Part shown: piece by piece, positions 44,810 to 53,317 of the stretch
Numbering within the stretch: the stretch's first letter is position 1
Layout: each line of letters begins with the position of its first letter
Source: Bacteroidota bacterium
GTDB taxonomy: Bacteria; Bacteroidota; Bacteroidia; Cytophagales; Cyclobacteriaceae
Direction: 5' to 3'
Length of the DNA stretch: 64,000 nucleotides
NCBI GenBank assembly: GCA_023428695.1
Contig: JAEYWY010000009.1
Location: forward strand, 1 to 64,000
Made by a program: the position numbers and the translations under genes
The notes under the pieces: model-generated
Seen by the model: the letters and a program-made list of their open reading frames with translations, nothing else
Databases searched by the model: none
What the model was told of the DNA's origin: nothing

Positions 44810-45037
44810 TTTGCAGGCGCTTACCGCATTTTGCACTGTGACCTGTCAATCTCTCTTGTAGAGAACAAAGTTGCTTTGGACAACACCGTAGTTGAGGTGA
44901 TTAAAGTCACAGTTTGGCAAGATTTCGCGCACTGGTTGTGAGGATTTTCGCGCGGATTAATAATGGTGTGTGAAATCGAGACTGAAGCGTCGATCGGTGC
45001 TCGTGAAACGATTTAGCGAAAATCAAATCAATACTTC

Positions 45038-45480
45038 CGGCCTGCTTTAATTTCCATTTTTCAACATCGACACCTTTCGCCAGAAGCCATATACTAAGCG
45101 ATGTTTCGCGATCAAACTGGTAGAATGATTATTGGGACTGTCGACGCCGTTAGCGAAGGCTCCAGGATATGCGTGAAGCCATTTGTTGTCATATACCCAA
45201 TGCCGGCAATCTGAATCAGGATGCCAGGATTTTCGGAAGAAATCCGGGCTTGTAAATCAGGTACCCATGAATCATGAAGCACCCGCCAAGGATCAACAAT
45301 GAAATGCTATAACCATAGCTATGTGATCTGATAGCAAAGTTGGTCATTGCGTAAAGTTGATCAGCCGTGAACACGTCAAACAAATCTTTCCTGACTGGAA
45401 ACAGCGCTTCAAAGAGATGGAGCAATGCTACGGCCTGTACAGTGATTGACACTACCATCCTTCCCTGTCGTTTCTTGTAT
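45038..45480 (-). pseudogene. DUF4386 membrane-protein gene, multiply frameshifted and 5'-truncated
   Basis: Reading the minus strand, the DUF4386 pattern begins at VVSITVQAVALLHLFEALFPVRKD and runs through SHSYGYSISLLILGGCFMIHGYLIY and GFLPKIL in one frame. It continues as ILIQIAGIGYMTTNGF and SLTASTVPIIILPV in a second frame, and as ETSLSIWLLAKGVDVEKWKL in a third. The N-terminal half is missing. At least two frameshifts make this a dead gene. Confidence 0.75.
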
Positions 45481-45681
45481 TGCCGGGAATTTGATTTTCC
45501 GAACGTCGAGGATTCCCAATTCTTCATCGGGCTCTTGTTTGAGGTTAAGGTTTGCCACCCTTGCATTGCTGATGCCTTCGGGAACGAAGAAAATAACTGA
45601 ACTTGTTTTCTTCGTTCGACCTGCAAGCAATGCGATGACTATGACGATCAAAATAAGTATTGCGGGTATTGGATTTTTCAT
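45409..45681 (-). CDS. Hypothetical small membrane-anchored protein (doubtful 3' end)
   Basis: A 90-residue frame beginning 9 bases after the Crp/Fnr gene stop, with an N-terminal helix (MKNPIPAILILIVIVIALLAG). Its first 70 residues look coding (VPEGISNARVANLNLKQEPD), whereas the last 20 run through the DUF4386 relic in the wrong frame. A fusion or frameshift near 45475 probably cut off the original protein. No family is recognised. Confidence 0.35.
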   Translation of the reverse strand: MKNPIPAILILIVIVIALLAGRTKKTSSVIFFVPEGISNARVANLNLKQEPDEELGILDVRKIKFPAIQETTGKDGSVNHCTGRSIAPSL

Positions 45682-45690
45682 TTTGTTAAT

Positions 45691-46332
45691 CTATGATCGA
45701 GACGGCGATGAATTTCCAAACCCCGCCCTAATCCTGCTCAAACTCTGTGGTGTAATACCAAGATAAGATGCTATCTGATGGTTAGGAACCCTTTGTTCAA
45801 TGTGTGGATATCTCTTGATGAATTCCTCGTATTGTTCACTTGCACTTTTTGACAGTGACGATGAAAGACGTTGCGTCGAAGCGATGAATGCGTTTTGAAT
45901 GAGAATACGGAAATGCCGCTCCATCTTTGGTACCCGCTGATATAGTGTCTCCTGATCCTGCTTTGAAATCTGTAACGCTTCGGTGTCTTCGAGACAATCA
46001 ATGTTGTACTTCGAAGGCGTGTCGGTCAGGAAGCTGTAGAGGTCGCCGACCCACCAATCCTCTGGACCAAACTGAATGACGTGTTCCTGACCGGTCTCGT
46101 CAACTTCGTATGTGCGCGTAATTCCTTTTATGACGAAAGTTTCGAGACGCGTAACTTCTCCCTCCTGTTGGATATACTGGCGCTTGCGATACTTTCTGTA
46201 GACAAACAGCGACCGGATGATCTCACATTCTTCCGGTGTAAGCTCTACGTATTTGCTGAGGTTCTTTAAAAGAAGGTCCCACATAGCTGGCGACGGATTA
46301 CAGGCGAATTTACGAAAATGAGATTGCTCCAT
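45691..46332 (-). CDS. Crp/Fnr-family transcriptional regulator
   Basis: A 213-residue regulator: cyclic-nucleotide-binding fold at about residues 30-140 (RQYIQQEGEVTRLETFVIKGITRTY, FGPEDWWVGDLYSFLTDTPS) and a C-terminal winged helix (QIASYLGITPQSLSRIRAGF). The four-Cys iron-sulfur motif of true Fnr is absent, so it is not an oxygen-sensing Fnr. It is divergent from doxX, with a perfect palindrome about 40 bases upstream of its start. That suggests autoregulation and doxX control. Confidence 0.92.
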   Translation of the reverse strand: MEQSHFRKFACNPSPAMWDLLLKNLSKYVELTPEECEIIRSLFVYRKYRKRQYIQQEGEVTRLETFVIKGITRTYEVDETGQEHVIQFGPEDWWVGDLYSFLTDTPSKYNIDCLEDTEALQISKQDQETLYQRVPKMERHFRILIQNAFIASTQRLSSSLSKSASEQYEEFIKRYPHIEQRVPNHQIASYLGITPQSLSRIRAGFGNSSPSRS

Positions 46333-46373
46333 TCTCCACTCAATGCCCTGGATAAAAAGAATTTTTTCCGGTT

Positions 46374-46389
46374 GTTAACATATGTTAAC
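46374..46389. promoter_or_regulatory. Perfect 16-base palindrome between crp-like gene and doxX
   Basis: GTTAACATATGTTAAC is an exact palindrome 41 bases upstream of the Crp/Fnr start and 198 bases upstream of doxX. It has the length and TTAAC half-sites expected for a Crp/Fnr dimer. It is the natural candidate operator for the adjacent regulator. Confidence 0.6.
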
Positions 46390-46587
46390 GGAATTACTTA
46401 ACACAGGTGATCGACCCGGGCGATCGAAAGCGGCAAGATTTGCATTAGGTATGACTACACCCACAAGGAATGGGGAACAAGAAACTATACCCAGGTGTCC
46501 GTGCAACACTGGAGAGGTGGCCTCATCTATAAAGAGCAATTCTTTTACGGTTCGTAATCAATCAATAACAATCAAACAACCTCAATT

Positions 46588-47067
46588 ATGAAAACAATTC
46601 AAAAATCAATTGACATCACTTTACTGGTTACCCGCGTCGTGGTGGGGATTACTGTTGCCGCGCATGGGGCGCAGAAGCTTTTCGGATGGTTCGGTGGCTA
46701 TGGCTTCGACGGCACGATGGGATTCTTCACAGAGACTATCGGGTTGCCTTATGCCCTCGGACTACTTGTCATACTTGCTGAGTCACTAGGTATGGTCGCC
46801 CTGGCCTTCGGACTTCTTACCAGATTCCTGAGCGGATCGCTCATTCTCATCATGATCGGCGCGATTGTCACCACACACCTGGAGCATGGATTCTTTATGA
46901 ACTGGAATGGCGCGCAGGGTGGTGAAGGTTTCGAATTCCATATTCTGGTGATTGCATTGGCCTTTGTTACACTCGTGAACGGTGCCGGTGCTTATTCGCT
47001 TGATCATGTGATCCGGAAGAATTTGCAGACGAAGGAGACACAATCAGCGCAGACGTCGCCGGGGTAG
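46588..47067 (+). CDS. doxX: DoxX-family membrane protein
   Basis: A 159-residue protein with four membrane segments and the DoxX signature RVVVGITVAAHGAQKLFGWFGGYGFDGTMGFF near the N terminus. DoxX/SURF4-like proteins occur in oxidative-stress complexes in actinobacteria and beside Crp/Fnr regulators in Bacteroidota. Its promoter region holds the palindrome at 46374-46389. The C-terminal tail (LQTKETQSAQTSPG) is polar and unstructured. Confidence 0.92.
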   Translation: MKTIQKSIDITLLVTRVVVGITVAAHGAQKLFGWFGGYGFDGTMGFFTETIGLPYALGLLVILAESLGMVALAFGLLTRFLSGSLILIMIGAIVTTHLEHGFFMNWNGAQGGEGFEFHILVIALAFVTLVNGAGAYSLDHVIRKNLQTKETQSAQTSPG

Positions 47068-47239
47068 ATTTCAATAAGTCGAGTAACGTGCGTGGATACT
47101 TAAGATGGGTTAACATCGTATGGATTCTGCGCACCTTCCGTTTCGTCTTCTTTTCAGGAAAACGGCGGACGAGTAGCAAGCCGCCACGATCGCCAAAAAA
47201 TTGTCTCAGGCTTTCGAACTTTATTAATTCTTTATCGTA

Positions 47240-47251
47240 ATATTGCAATAT
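47240..47251. promoter_or_regulatory. Candidate ArsR operator
   Basis: ATATTGCAATAT is a perfect 12-base palindrome inside an AT-rich stretch ending 8 bases before the arsR start codon. ArsR-family repressors bind such inverted repeats over their own promoter. The closeness to the start codon suggests a very short leader. Confidence 0.55.
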
Positions 47252-47259
47252 ACAGATTT

Positions 47260-47589
47260 ATGGGGCTCACCAAAACCGAACATTTTACTTCAAAACAGAA
47301 CGAGATGTCAACGATTATCAAGGCGTTAGGACATCCGGCCAGAATCGCGATCATTGAATATCTGCTGAAAGTTGATTCCTGCATTTGCGGCGATATCGTA
47401 GATGAACTACCGCTCGCGCAGCCTACGATCTCCCAGCACCTGAAGGAACTGAAAAACGCGGGGCTGATAAAAGGAAGCATCGAAGGAAATGCGGTATGCT
47501 ACTGCCTGGATGAGAAAGCGTTTGAGAAACTCCAAAACTATTTCGGCGGAATCGTAACGAAACTCGAAAAACGGAAAAATTGCTGCTAA
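47260..47589 (+). CDS. arsR: ArsR/SmtB-family transcriptional repressor
   Basis: A 109-residue winged-helix repressor: KALGHPARIAIIEYLLKVDSCICGDIVDELPLAQPTISQHLKELKNAGLI and the C-terminal beta wing. The CICGD motif at the start of the recognition region gives the Cys pair used by many ArsR proteins to sense arsenite or antimonite, and the C terminus ends NCC. It is first in the operon arsR-arsM-arsC-like-acr3, with a palindromic operator right before it. Confidence 0.95.
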   Translation: MGLTKTEHFTSKQNEMSTIIKALGHPARIAIIEYLLKVDSCICGDIVDELPLAQPTISQHLKELKNAGLIKGSIEGNAVCYCLDEKAFEKLQNYFGGIVTKLEKRKNCC

Positions 47590-47604
47590 CAAAAAACTAT
47601 AAAT

Positions 47605-48441
47605 ATGGAAACCTCTGATCAATTGAAGGAATTAGTAAGACAGAAGTACAGTGAAATCGCTTTGCAGGATAAAGAAATCAATCAATCATCTTGTTGTGGC
47701 TCGGGCTGCTGCTCAAGTGAAGTGTACAATATCATGACCGACGATTACTCTGATCTCGAAGGTTATAATCCCGATGCTGACCTGGGGCTTGGCTGTGGAC
47801 TTCCGACCCAGTTCGCGAAGATAAAAAAGGGAGACACGGTGATTGATCTCGGCAGTGGTGCCGGTAACGATTGTTTTGTTGCCAGATCAGAGGTTGGTGA
47901 AGATGGACGAGTCATTGGTGTTGACTTCACTCCGGCCATGATTGAAAAGGCCAGGGCAAATGCTGCAAAATTAGGATTTCAGAATGTTGAATTCCGTCAA
48001 GGTGACATCGAGGATATGCCAGTTTCGGCAAACATGGCCGATGTAATTGTTAGCAATTGTGTTCTCAATCTTGTGCCTGACAAAGACCAGGTGTTCAAAG
48101 AAATATTTCGTGTGTTGAAGGTTGGTGGCCACTTTAGTATTTCTGATGTTGTTCTCGTTGGCGATCTTCCTGAAAGGCTGAGAAAGGATGCGGAGATGTA
48201 CGCAGGATGTGTCTCAGGTGCGATTCAGAAGAATGAATACTTAGATCTCATTAAGAAAAATGGTTTTAGCGGAATGGTCGTTCAAAAAGAAAAGGCAATA
48301 GTCATTCCCGACGATATTCTAAGCAAGTATTTAACACCGGAGCAAATAGCAGACTTTAAAAACGGAAATACCGGAATATTTAGCATAACCGTCTACGCTG
48401 AGAAAGCCAAGTCTTGCTGCGGAACAGACTGCTGCAGTTAA
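47605..48441 (+). CDS. arsM: Arsenite S-adenosylmethionine methyltransferase
   Basis: A 278-residue ArsM. It has the SAM-binding motif VIDLGSGAGNDCFVA, acidic DFTPAMIEKAR, and conserved Cys in LGLGCGLPT, SNCVLNL and YAGCVSG, which bind As(III) in this family. Extra Cys clusters at the N terminus (SSCCGSGCCSS) and C terminus (SCCGTDCCS) are typical of bacterial ArsM. It methylates arsenite to volatile or less retained forms in the cytoplasm. It starts 15 bases after arsR. Confidence 0.95.
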   Translation: METSDQLKELVRQKYSEIALQDKEINQSSCCGSGCCSSEVYNIMTDDYSDLEGYNPDADLGLGCGLPTQFAKIKKGDTVIDLGSGAGNDCFVARSEVGEDGRVIGVDFTPAMIEKARANAAKLGFQNVEFRQGDIEDMPVSANMADVIVSNCVLNLVPDKDQVFKEIFRVLKVGGHFSISDVVLVGDLPERLRKDAEMYAGCVSGAIQKNEYLDLIKKNGFSGMVVQKEKAIVIPDDILSKYLTPEQIADFKNGNTGIFSITVYAEKAKSCCGTDCCS

Positions 48442-48483
48442 TCGCCTCCAATTCATATTACCTAACCTGAACCTCTTTAATCA

Positions 48484-49131
48484 GTGTCAACTAGAACTGA
48501 AGAAAGCATAAGCTTCTACAATCCGCTCCTGAGAAATATTGAATCCTATAAAAAGGAGTTTCATCAAATTCCAACAGAGCGAGTTAAACTGCTCAATGAA
48601 CTGACGATGTTCGTGAGGGCGAAAGCAAATTCGGGTGAAAGGATCGATCTGATTTTTATTTGTACTCACAACTCCCGGAGAAGTCATATCTCCCAAATAT
48701 GGGCGCAAGCTGCTGCGGCGTACTATCGTATACCTAAAGTAACGTGTTGGTCAGGCGGAACGGAAGCAACCGCATTTAATCCTCGTGCCGTCAAGGCAAT
48801 GGAAGATGCCGGATTTAAGATCTCCAAAACATCTCAAGCTGAAAATCCTGTTTACGAAGTTCGTTTTTCCGATGGCACACCGCCCGTCATCGCATTTTCA
48901 AAGAAGTACGATGATCCTTTTAATGATACGAAGGATTTTGCTGCAATTATGACGTGCTCACATGCTGATGAAAACTGTCCATTGGTACTGGGCGCGACTG
49001 CGCGGATAGCGCTAACGTATGACGACCCTAAGAATTTCGACGGCACGCCATTAGAGGCATCAAAATACGCAGAGCGAGTTCATGAAATTGGTCGTGAAAT
49101 CTTGTTTGCATTCTCACGCGTAATGGAGTAA
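48484..49131 (+). CDS. arsC: Arsenate reductase-like low-molecular-weight phosphatase-fold protein
   Basis: A 215-residue protein with the catalytic loop Cys60-x5-Arg in LIFICTHNSRRSHISQIWA, and a Bacteroidota-type extension. The LMW-PTPase/ArsC group reduces arsenate with this Cys. The start is GTG at 48484. The C terminus EIGREILFAFSRVME is used below to recognise a relic at 50611. It lies between arsM and acr3, where arsenate reduction would feed the arsenite exporter. Confidence 0.88.
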   Translation: MSTRTEESISFYNPLLRNIESYKKEFHQIPTERVKLLNELTMFVRAKANSGERIDLIFICTHNSRRSHISQIWAQAAAAYYRIPKVTCWSGGTEATAFNPRAVKAMEDAGFKISKTSQAENPVYEVRFSDGTPPVIAFSKKYDDPFNDTKDFAAIMTCSHADENCPLVLGATARIALTYDDPKNFDGTPLEASKYAERVHEIGREILFAFSRVME

Positions 49132-49135
49132 TGAT

Positions 49136-50182
49136 ATGGCAAATCAAAAGAAACTCGGATTCCTTGATCGATACCTCACGCTGTGGATCTTCCTGGCGAT
49201 GATTGTGGGAGTAGCATTAGGAAATTTCCTTCCTGTTGAACAGTTGATGAATCACTTTCAGGTTGGAACCACTAACCTTCTGATTGCTGCAGGCCTGATC
49301 ATCATGATGTACCCACCACTCGCAAAAGTGCGTTACGAACATTTAGGGAAAGTATTTAGCAACGTAAAAGTGATTAGTTTATCGCTTGTACTTAACTGGA
49401 TTATTGGACCAATCCTCATGTTTTTACTTGCCATTATTTTTCTGCGGGACAAACCGGAATACATGGTTGGCTTGATTCTAATCGGTCTTGCCCGATGTAT
49501 TGCCATGGTATTGGTATGGAACGATCTTGCCAAAGGTGACAAAGAATATGCGGCGGGACTTGTTGCCTTGAATAGTATTTTCCAGGTGCTGTTCTATAGC
49601 GTATTCGCCTGGCTTTTCATTACGGTGCTGCCTCCATTCTTTGGTATCAAAGGTTCGGTGGTTGATGTGAGCATGATTGACGTTGCAAAAAGTGTTTTTC
49701 TGTATCTGGGCGTTCCATTTATCGCCGGTTTCTTAACGAGGTACTTTTTCAAGAAGGCAAAAGGTGAAGAGTGGTATGTGAAGAATGTGGTTCCGAAAAT
49801 CAGTCCATTAACGTTGATCGCATTGCTATTTACAATCGTGATCATGTTCAGCTTTAAAGGCAAGATGATCGTAAATATTCCGTTTGATATAATCCGCATC
49901 GCCGTACCATTAATGATTTACTTCATCATCATCTTTGTTCTTAGTTTTGTTCTCGCGAAAAGACTAGGCGCCAATTACGAGGAGAATGCTTCCTTATCTT
50001 TTACGGCGACCGGAAACAATTTTGAATTAGCGATTGCAGTGGCAGTAGGTGTCTTTGGTATCAACTCAGGTCAGGCGTTTGCCGGAGTAATTGGGCCGCT
50101 GATTGAGGTCCCTGCGTTGATCTTGTTAGTTAATCTTGCGTTCTGGTTTCAAAAAAAGCTATACAAGGTTCAATCGGCGTAG
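49136..50182 (+). CDS. acr3: ACR3-family arsenite exporter
   Basis: A 348-residue membrane protein with about ten helices. The ACR3 signatures are PPLAKVRYEHLG, LIGLARCIAMVLVWNDLAKGD (with the conserved substrate Cys), GVPFIAGFLTRYF and FTATGNNFELAIAVAVGVFGINSGQAFAGVIGPLIEVPALI. It exports arsenite using the proton motive force. It starts 4 bases after the arsC-like stop. A strong terminator follows at 50256. Confidence 0.95.
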   Translation: MANQKKLGFLDRYLTLWIFLAMIVGVALGNFLPVEQLMNHFQVGTTNLLIAAGLIIMMYPPLAKVRYEHLGKVFSNVKVISLSLVLNWIIGPILMFLLAIIFLRDKPEYMVGLILIGLARCIAMVLVWNDLAKGDKEYAAGLVALNSIFQVLFYSVFAWLFITVLPPFFGIKGSVVDVSMIDVAKSVFLYLGVPFIAGFLTRYFFKKAKGEEWYVKNVVPKISPLTLIALLFTIVIMFSFKGKMIVNIPFDIIRIAVPLMIYFIIIFVLSFVLAKRLGANYEENASLSFTATGNNFELAIAVAVGVFGINSGQAFAGVIGPLIEVPALILLVNLAFWFQKKLYKVQSA

Positions 50183-50255
50183 CAGATTCTGTACGTAGGG
50201 ACAGTAGAAATTTTCGTATCGTTGATTCGGCAGGGGAGAAATCCCAGGTCCTACC

Positions 50256-50288
50256 GGGAACATAAGCATGCTTGGTTCCCATTTTTTT
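50256..50288 (+). terminator. Rho-independent terminator of the ars operon
   Basis: GGGAAC (50256-50261) pairs with GTTCCC, with a nested AAGC/GCTT stem inside, then a run of seven T. It stands 73 bases after the acr3 stop. Confidence 0.8.
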
Positions 50289-50610
50289 GCCAGAATTGTC
50301 TAATTCCCTATTTCCCCATACGAGCCACGACTCATTTGATCAATTTGGATCGGTCGGATAACACTGTAAGCGAGTCCGTTCCGTGCATCTGTTCAACAAT
50401 GTTTGTTGTTCATGGGCATAGACATCGGTAAAAAATGAACGCAAACCGCAGTGGTAAATGAAAAAGGAGCCGCGCTAAATGCACAACTCCTCTTATCGGG
50501 CTCCACGAAATATCTTAATTGCGAAAATAACCAGAGCGTCCAAAAAACCTGCCGTTCTGAAGTTTCTCCAGGATCGTGTTGTTGATCATTTCATGCAAGT
50601 CTTTCTTAAC

Positions 50611-50655
50611 AGTGGTCGCGAAATTTTATTTGCGTTCTCACGAGTAAACGGGTAG
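50611..50655 (+). pseudogene. Fragment of an arsC-like 3' end
   Basis: This frame reads GREILFAFSRV and then NG-stop, matching the last residues of the arsC-like gene (49090-49131) in frame, with about 35 of 45 bases equal and mostly silent changes. The upstream part does not match. It is the remnant of a diverged second arsC copy. The remainder of 50289-50950 shows no other recognisable gene. Confidence 0.6.
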
Positions 50656-50950
50656 CCATCACACCGCGAGCTGCATCAGTGATTAGTGTGCACATATTGC
50701 TTTGCACCCAATCGTCTTTTGAAAGATTGCCAAAGCAAGTGTGGTCGCCAGTTTCATCGTTGGGATAACCGTGTTGAAAATACGCACTAGGAATCACCGA
50801 TTATTAAATGTAGCTTTGATCTATCAATTGCGGACACTTAGTTCACTGCACCGTTGGTTCAGCCAACCGCAGTCTCCTGGAATTCCTCAGTTTACAGGCA
50901 GTGAACCTCATTCTACTCCCTCACTAGTATCAGGTCTATTGCCGCTTTGA

Positions 50951-51015
50951 GTAGCGAAAATCGCACGCTCGTGACCTGCATCTTAAACACCCTGCCGTTG
51001 AGCAACCGTTTACCA
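50951..51015 (-). other. Possible decayed tRNA
   Basis: On the minus strand TTGCTCAACGGCAGGGT resembles a tRNA D-arm, and GGTCACGAGCGTGCGATTTTCGCTAC resembles a T-arm and acceptor 3' end. The acceptor stem does not close and the anticodon arm is unclear. If real, it is a relic of an integration target. Confidence 0.25.
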
Positions 51016-51106
51016 AGTGAAATATCAGCTGCTCCTTCGAAAGACGTGCTAACCCCTTCAGGTTCTGACGCAAGTCAAATTGCAAACTTTATCAAATTTT
51101 AATAGA

Positions 51107-51385
51107 ATGAACATTTACGTAGCAAACATCCCCTTTAGATCATCAGAAGCTGATTTGAAAGAATTATTTGAACAGCATGGCGAAGTTACCTCGGCGAAGA
51201 TCGTTATTGATAAGCTGACCAATCGCAGTCGTGGTTTCGGCTTTATTGAAATGACAGACAGTGCTGCAGCCAAAGAAGCAATCAACAATTTGAACGGATC
51301 GGATTTTGAAGGCAAGGCGCTTGTAGTCAACGAAGCCCGTCCTAAGACCGATTCCAGAAGCGGTGGTTTTAATAAGCGCTGGTAA
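51107..51385 (+). CDS. Small RNA-recognition-motif protein (first of pair)
   Basis: A 92-residue single RRM protein. RNP2 is IYVANIPF and RNP1 is RGFGFIEM, in the standard beta-alpha-beta-beta-alpha-beta order, with a short basic tail (SRSGGFNKRW). Single-RRM proteins of this size are found in Bacteroidota and cyanobacteria and bind RNA, often in cold or stress response. The start at 51107 begins directly at the first strand; an earlier in-frame start (51080) adds only polar residues. Confidence 0.93.
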   Translation: MNIYVANIPFRSSEADLKELFEQHGEVTSAKIVIDKLTNRSRGFGFIEMTDSAAAKEAINNLNGSDFEGKALVVNEARPKTDSRSGGFNKRW

Positions 51386-51420
51386 TCCCCGTTTCTTTCA
51401 CACAATAAACAAGATAATTA

Positions 51421-51672
51421 ATGAATCTATTCGTAACGAATATCAGCAGAACTGTTAAAGAGGATGCGTTGAGAGCGCTGTTCTCAGAGTTTGGCAGCGT
51501 TTCTTCTGTCAAAATCATTGGCGACAAGTACACAGGAGAATCCAAAGGATTTGGCTTTGTGGAAATGGTCAACGATAACCAGGCACTTGATGCCATTAGC
51601 AAACTTACAAATGCAGAGTTTTTTGGGAGAAGGCTTGTGGTTTCAAAGGCCAGACCCAAACCAATGTATTAA
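51421..51672 (+). CDS. Small RNA-recognition-motif protein (second of pair)
   Basis: An 83-residue RRM protein, a paralogue of the gene 35 bases upstream. RNP2 is LFVTNISR and RNP1 is KGFGFVEM. It ends at the last strand (RRLVVSKARPKPMY) without a Gly/Arg tail. The pair probably arose by tandem duplication and forms one transcript ending at the hairpin at 51697. Confidence 0.93.
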   Translation: MNLFVTNISRTVKEDALRALFSEFGSVSSVKIIGDKYTGESKGFGFVEMVNDNQALDAISKLTNAEFFGRRLVVSKARPKPMY

Positions 51673-51696
51673 CTTTGTTTTAGTCTTAAACTCCGA

Positions 51697-51724
51697 TAAC
51701 CCTGAAGGAAGCTTTGGGGTTTTC
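51697..51724 (+). terminator. Weak rho-independent terminator
   Basis: AACCC and GGGTT with a 14-base loop precede four T residues, 25 bases after the second RRM gene. Confidence 0.5.
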
Positions 51725-51755
51725 ACTTTCCTTTATAGCACGGGATATTTAGGTC

Positions 51756-52817
51756 ATGGGAGCAGTAATAATCGGAACCGGTTCATACATTCCGGATCAA
51801 ATTGTCAGCAATTCGGTTTTTGAAAAAAATCAGTTCTATGAAGCTGACGGCACAAAGCTTCATACAAAAAACGAAAGCATCATTGCCAAATTTTCGGAGA
51901 TCACCGGGATCCACGAAAGACGTTATGCGAGGAGCGAACAGAAGGCATCTGATCTCGGTTTTCTGGCGGCACAGCATGCCGTGGAGTCAGCTGGCATCGA
52001 TGCAGAGTCGCTTGACCATATCATTGTTGCCCATAATTTCGGAGACGTCAGGGCACAGTCGAACAGGACTTCGCAGGTTCCTTCCCTGGCTTCACGCATC
52101 AAAGCCATGCTCGGTATCAAGAACCCCGATTGTGTTGCCTACGACCTGCTTTTTGGTTGCCCGGGCTGGATAGAAGGCGTAATTCATGCGAATAGCTTCA
52201 TCAACAGCGGAATGTCCAAACGATGCCTCGTCATCGGAACGGAAACCATTTCGCGGGTGATCGATCCTCACGATCGCGACTCCATGATCTATGCGGATGG
52301 GAGTGGAGCTGCAATTCTGGAAGCGTCTTCCGCGCCGTCAGGTGGAATAATAGCGCACAAAACGAAAACATACGCGTCAGAATCAAATCTGCTCCGAATG
52401 GATTCTTCTTATGCGGATTTGACTGATGAGAATGATCAGTTTCTTAAAATGAACGGACGTAAGGTATATGAGTTTGCGCTGACAAACGTTCCCCTTGTCA
52501 TGAAAGAAGTGATCGACAAAGCTGGTCTTCATTTGAACGATATTAAAAAAGTACTGGTACATCAGGCAAATGATAAAATGGATCAGGCGATCCTTCAAAG
52601 ACTCTTCAAGCTTTATGGCCAAAATGAAATTCCAGGTAACCTGATGCCTATGACCATTGGATGGCTTGGAAACAGTTCTGTTGCGACCGTCCCGACATTA
52701 TTGGATTTGATCCGCCGCAAGAAGTTAGCCGGTCATGAAATCAATTCGGGTGAACATATTCTTATGGCGTCCGTGGGAGCCGGAATGAACATAAACGCTC
52801 TGGTGTATCAATATTGA
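51756..52817 (+). CDS. Ketoacyl-ACP synthase III-like protein
   Basis: A 353-residue thiolase-fold enzyme with the KAS III triad: Cys135 (LLFGCPGW), His269 (VLVHQAND) and Asn306 (GWLGNSSVATVP). The N-terminal GTGSYIPDQIVSNSVFEKN and the substrate loop fit the FabH family, although it is longer than E. coli FabH (about 317 residues). It could start fatty-acid synthesis or make a specialised acyl chain. No other fatty-acid gene is adjacent, so the housekeeping role is not certain. Confidence 0.9.
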   Translation: MGAVIIGTGSYIPDQIVSNSVFEKNQFYEADGTKLHTKNESIIAKFSEITGIHERRYARSEQKASDLGFLAAQHAVESAGIDAESLDHIIVAHNFGDVRAQSNRTSQVPSLASRIKAMLGIKNPDCVAYDLLFGCPGWIEGVIHANSFINSGMSKRCLVIGTETISRVIDPHDRDSMIYADGSGAAILEASSAPSGGIIAHKTKTYASESNLLRMDSSYADLTDENDQFLKMNGRKVYEFALTNVPLVMKEVIDKAGLHLNDIKKVLVHQANDKMDQAILQRLFKLYGQNEIPGNLMPMTIGWLGNSSVATVPTLLDLIRRKKLAGHEINSGEHILMASVGAGMNINALVYQY

Positions 52818-52861
52818 TCCATGTGAGCATTGGAATGCCGCACTGTCCGGTATATTTCAGA

Positions 52862-53317
52862 CTAGTGCGTGAAATCATTTGGTGCGGCACATCGTCTCCA
52901 ATACTCCATTATCGCTCTGATGGTCTCTTCCAACTCACTCATGGAGCTGTTCTTTACAAAAAAGCCCTGCACAGATTGACTATACGCATCGATAACTGAT
53001 TTTTGATTTGAAGCAGTTGAAAAGAAGAGATAGGGTATACACTTGTTGCTCAGTTTTTCATCCATCTTAAGTTTATCCCTGAGAGCGAAGCCATTTAGCT
53101 TAGGAAGATTGATGTCTGATAGTATGAGAAATGGCGGTTCGGCACAATCGGCTATATAGTCCAGCGCCTCTTGCCCATCAGAGAAGAATAATATCTTATT
53201 CTGGTAGTTGAGTGTATCAAAAATTTCTGTTAGAATATCCTGATCGTCCGCATCGTCCTCTATTATGATGATTGGACCGTTCTTGTTGATGATAATGTCC
53301 TTCTGCAGTTCTTTCAT
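52862..53317 (-). CDS. CheY-like single-domain response regulator
   Basis: A 151-residue receiver domain: acidic pocket near residues 20-22 (IIIIEDDADD), phosphoacceptor Asp68 in FLILSDINLPKLNG, Ser/Thr near 100-101 and Lys122 (QGFFVKN). There is no output domain. This short receiver type is common in Cytophagales, usually taking part in phosphorelay or protein interaction. No histidine kinase is next to it. It is convergent with the KAS III-like gene. Confidence 0.93.
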   Translation of the reverse strand: MKELQKDIIINKNGPIIIIEDDADDQDILTEIFDTLNYQNKILFFSDGQEALDYIADCAEPPFLILSDINLPKLNGFALRDKLKMDEKLSNKCIPYLFFSTASNQKSVIDAYSQSVQGFFVKNSSMSELEETIRAIMEYWRRCAAPNDFTH

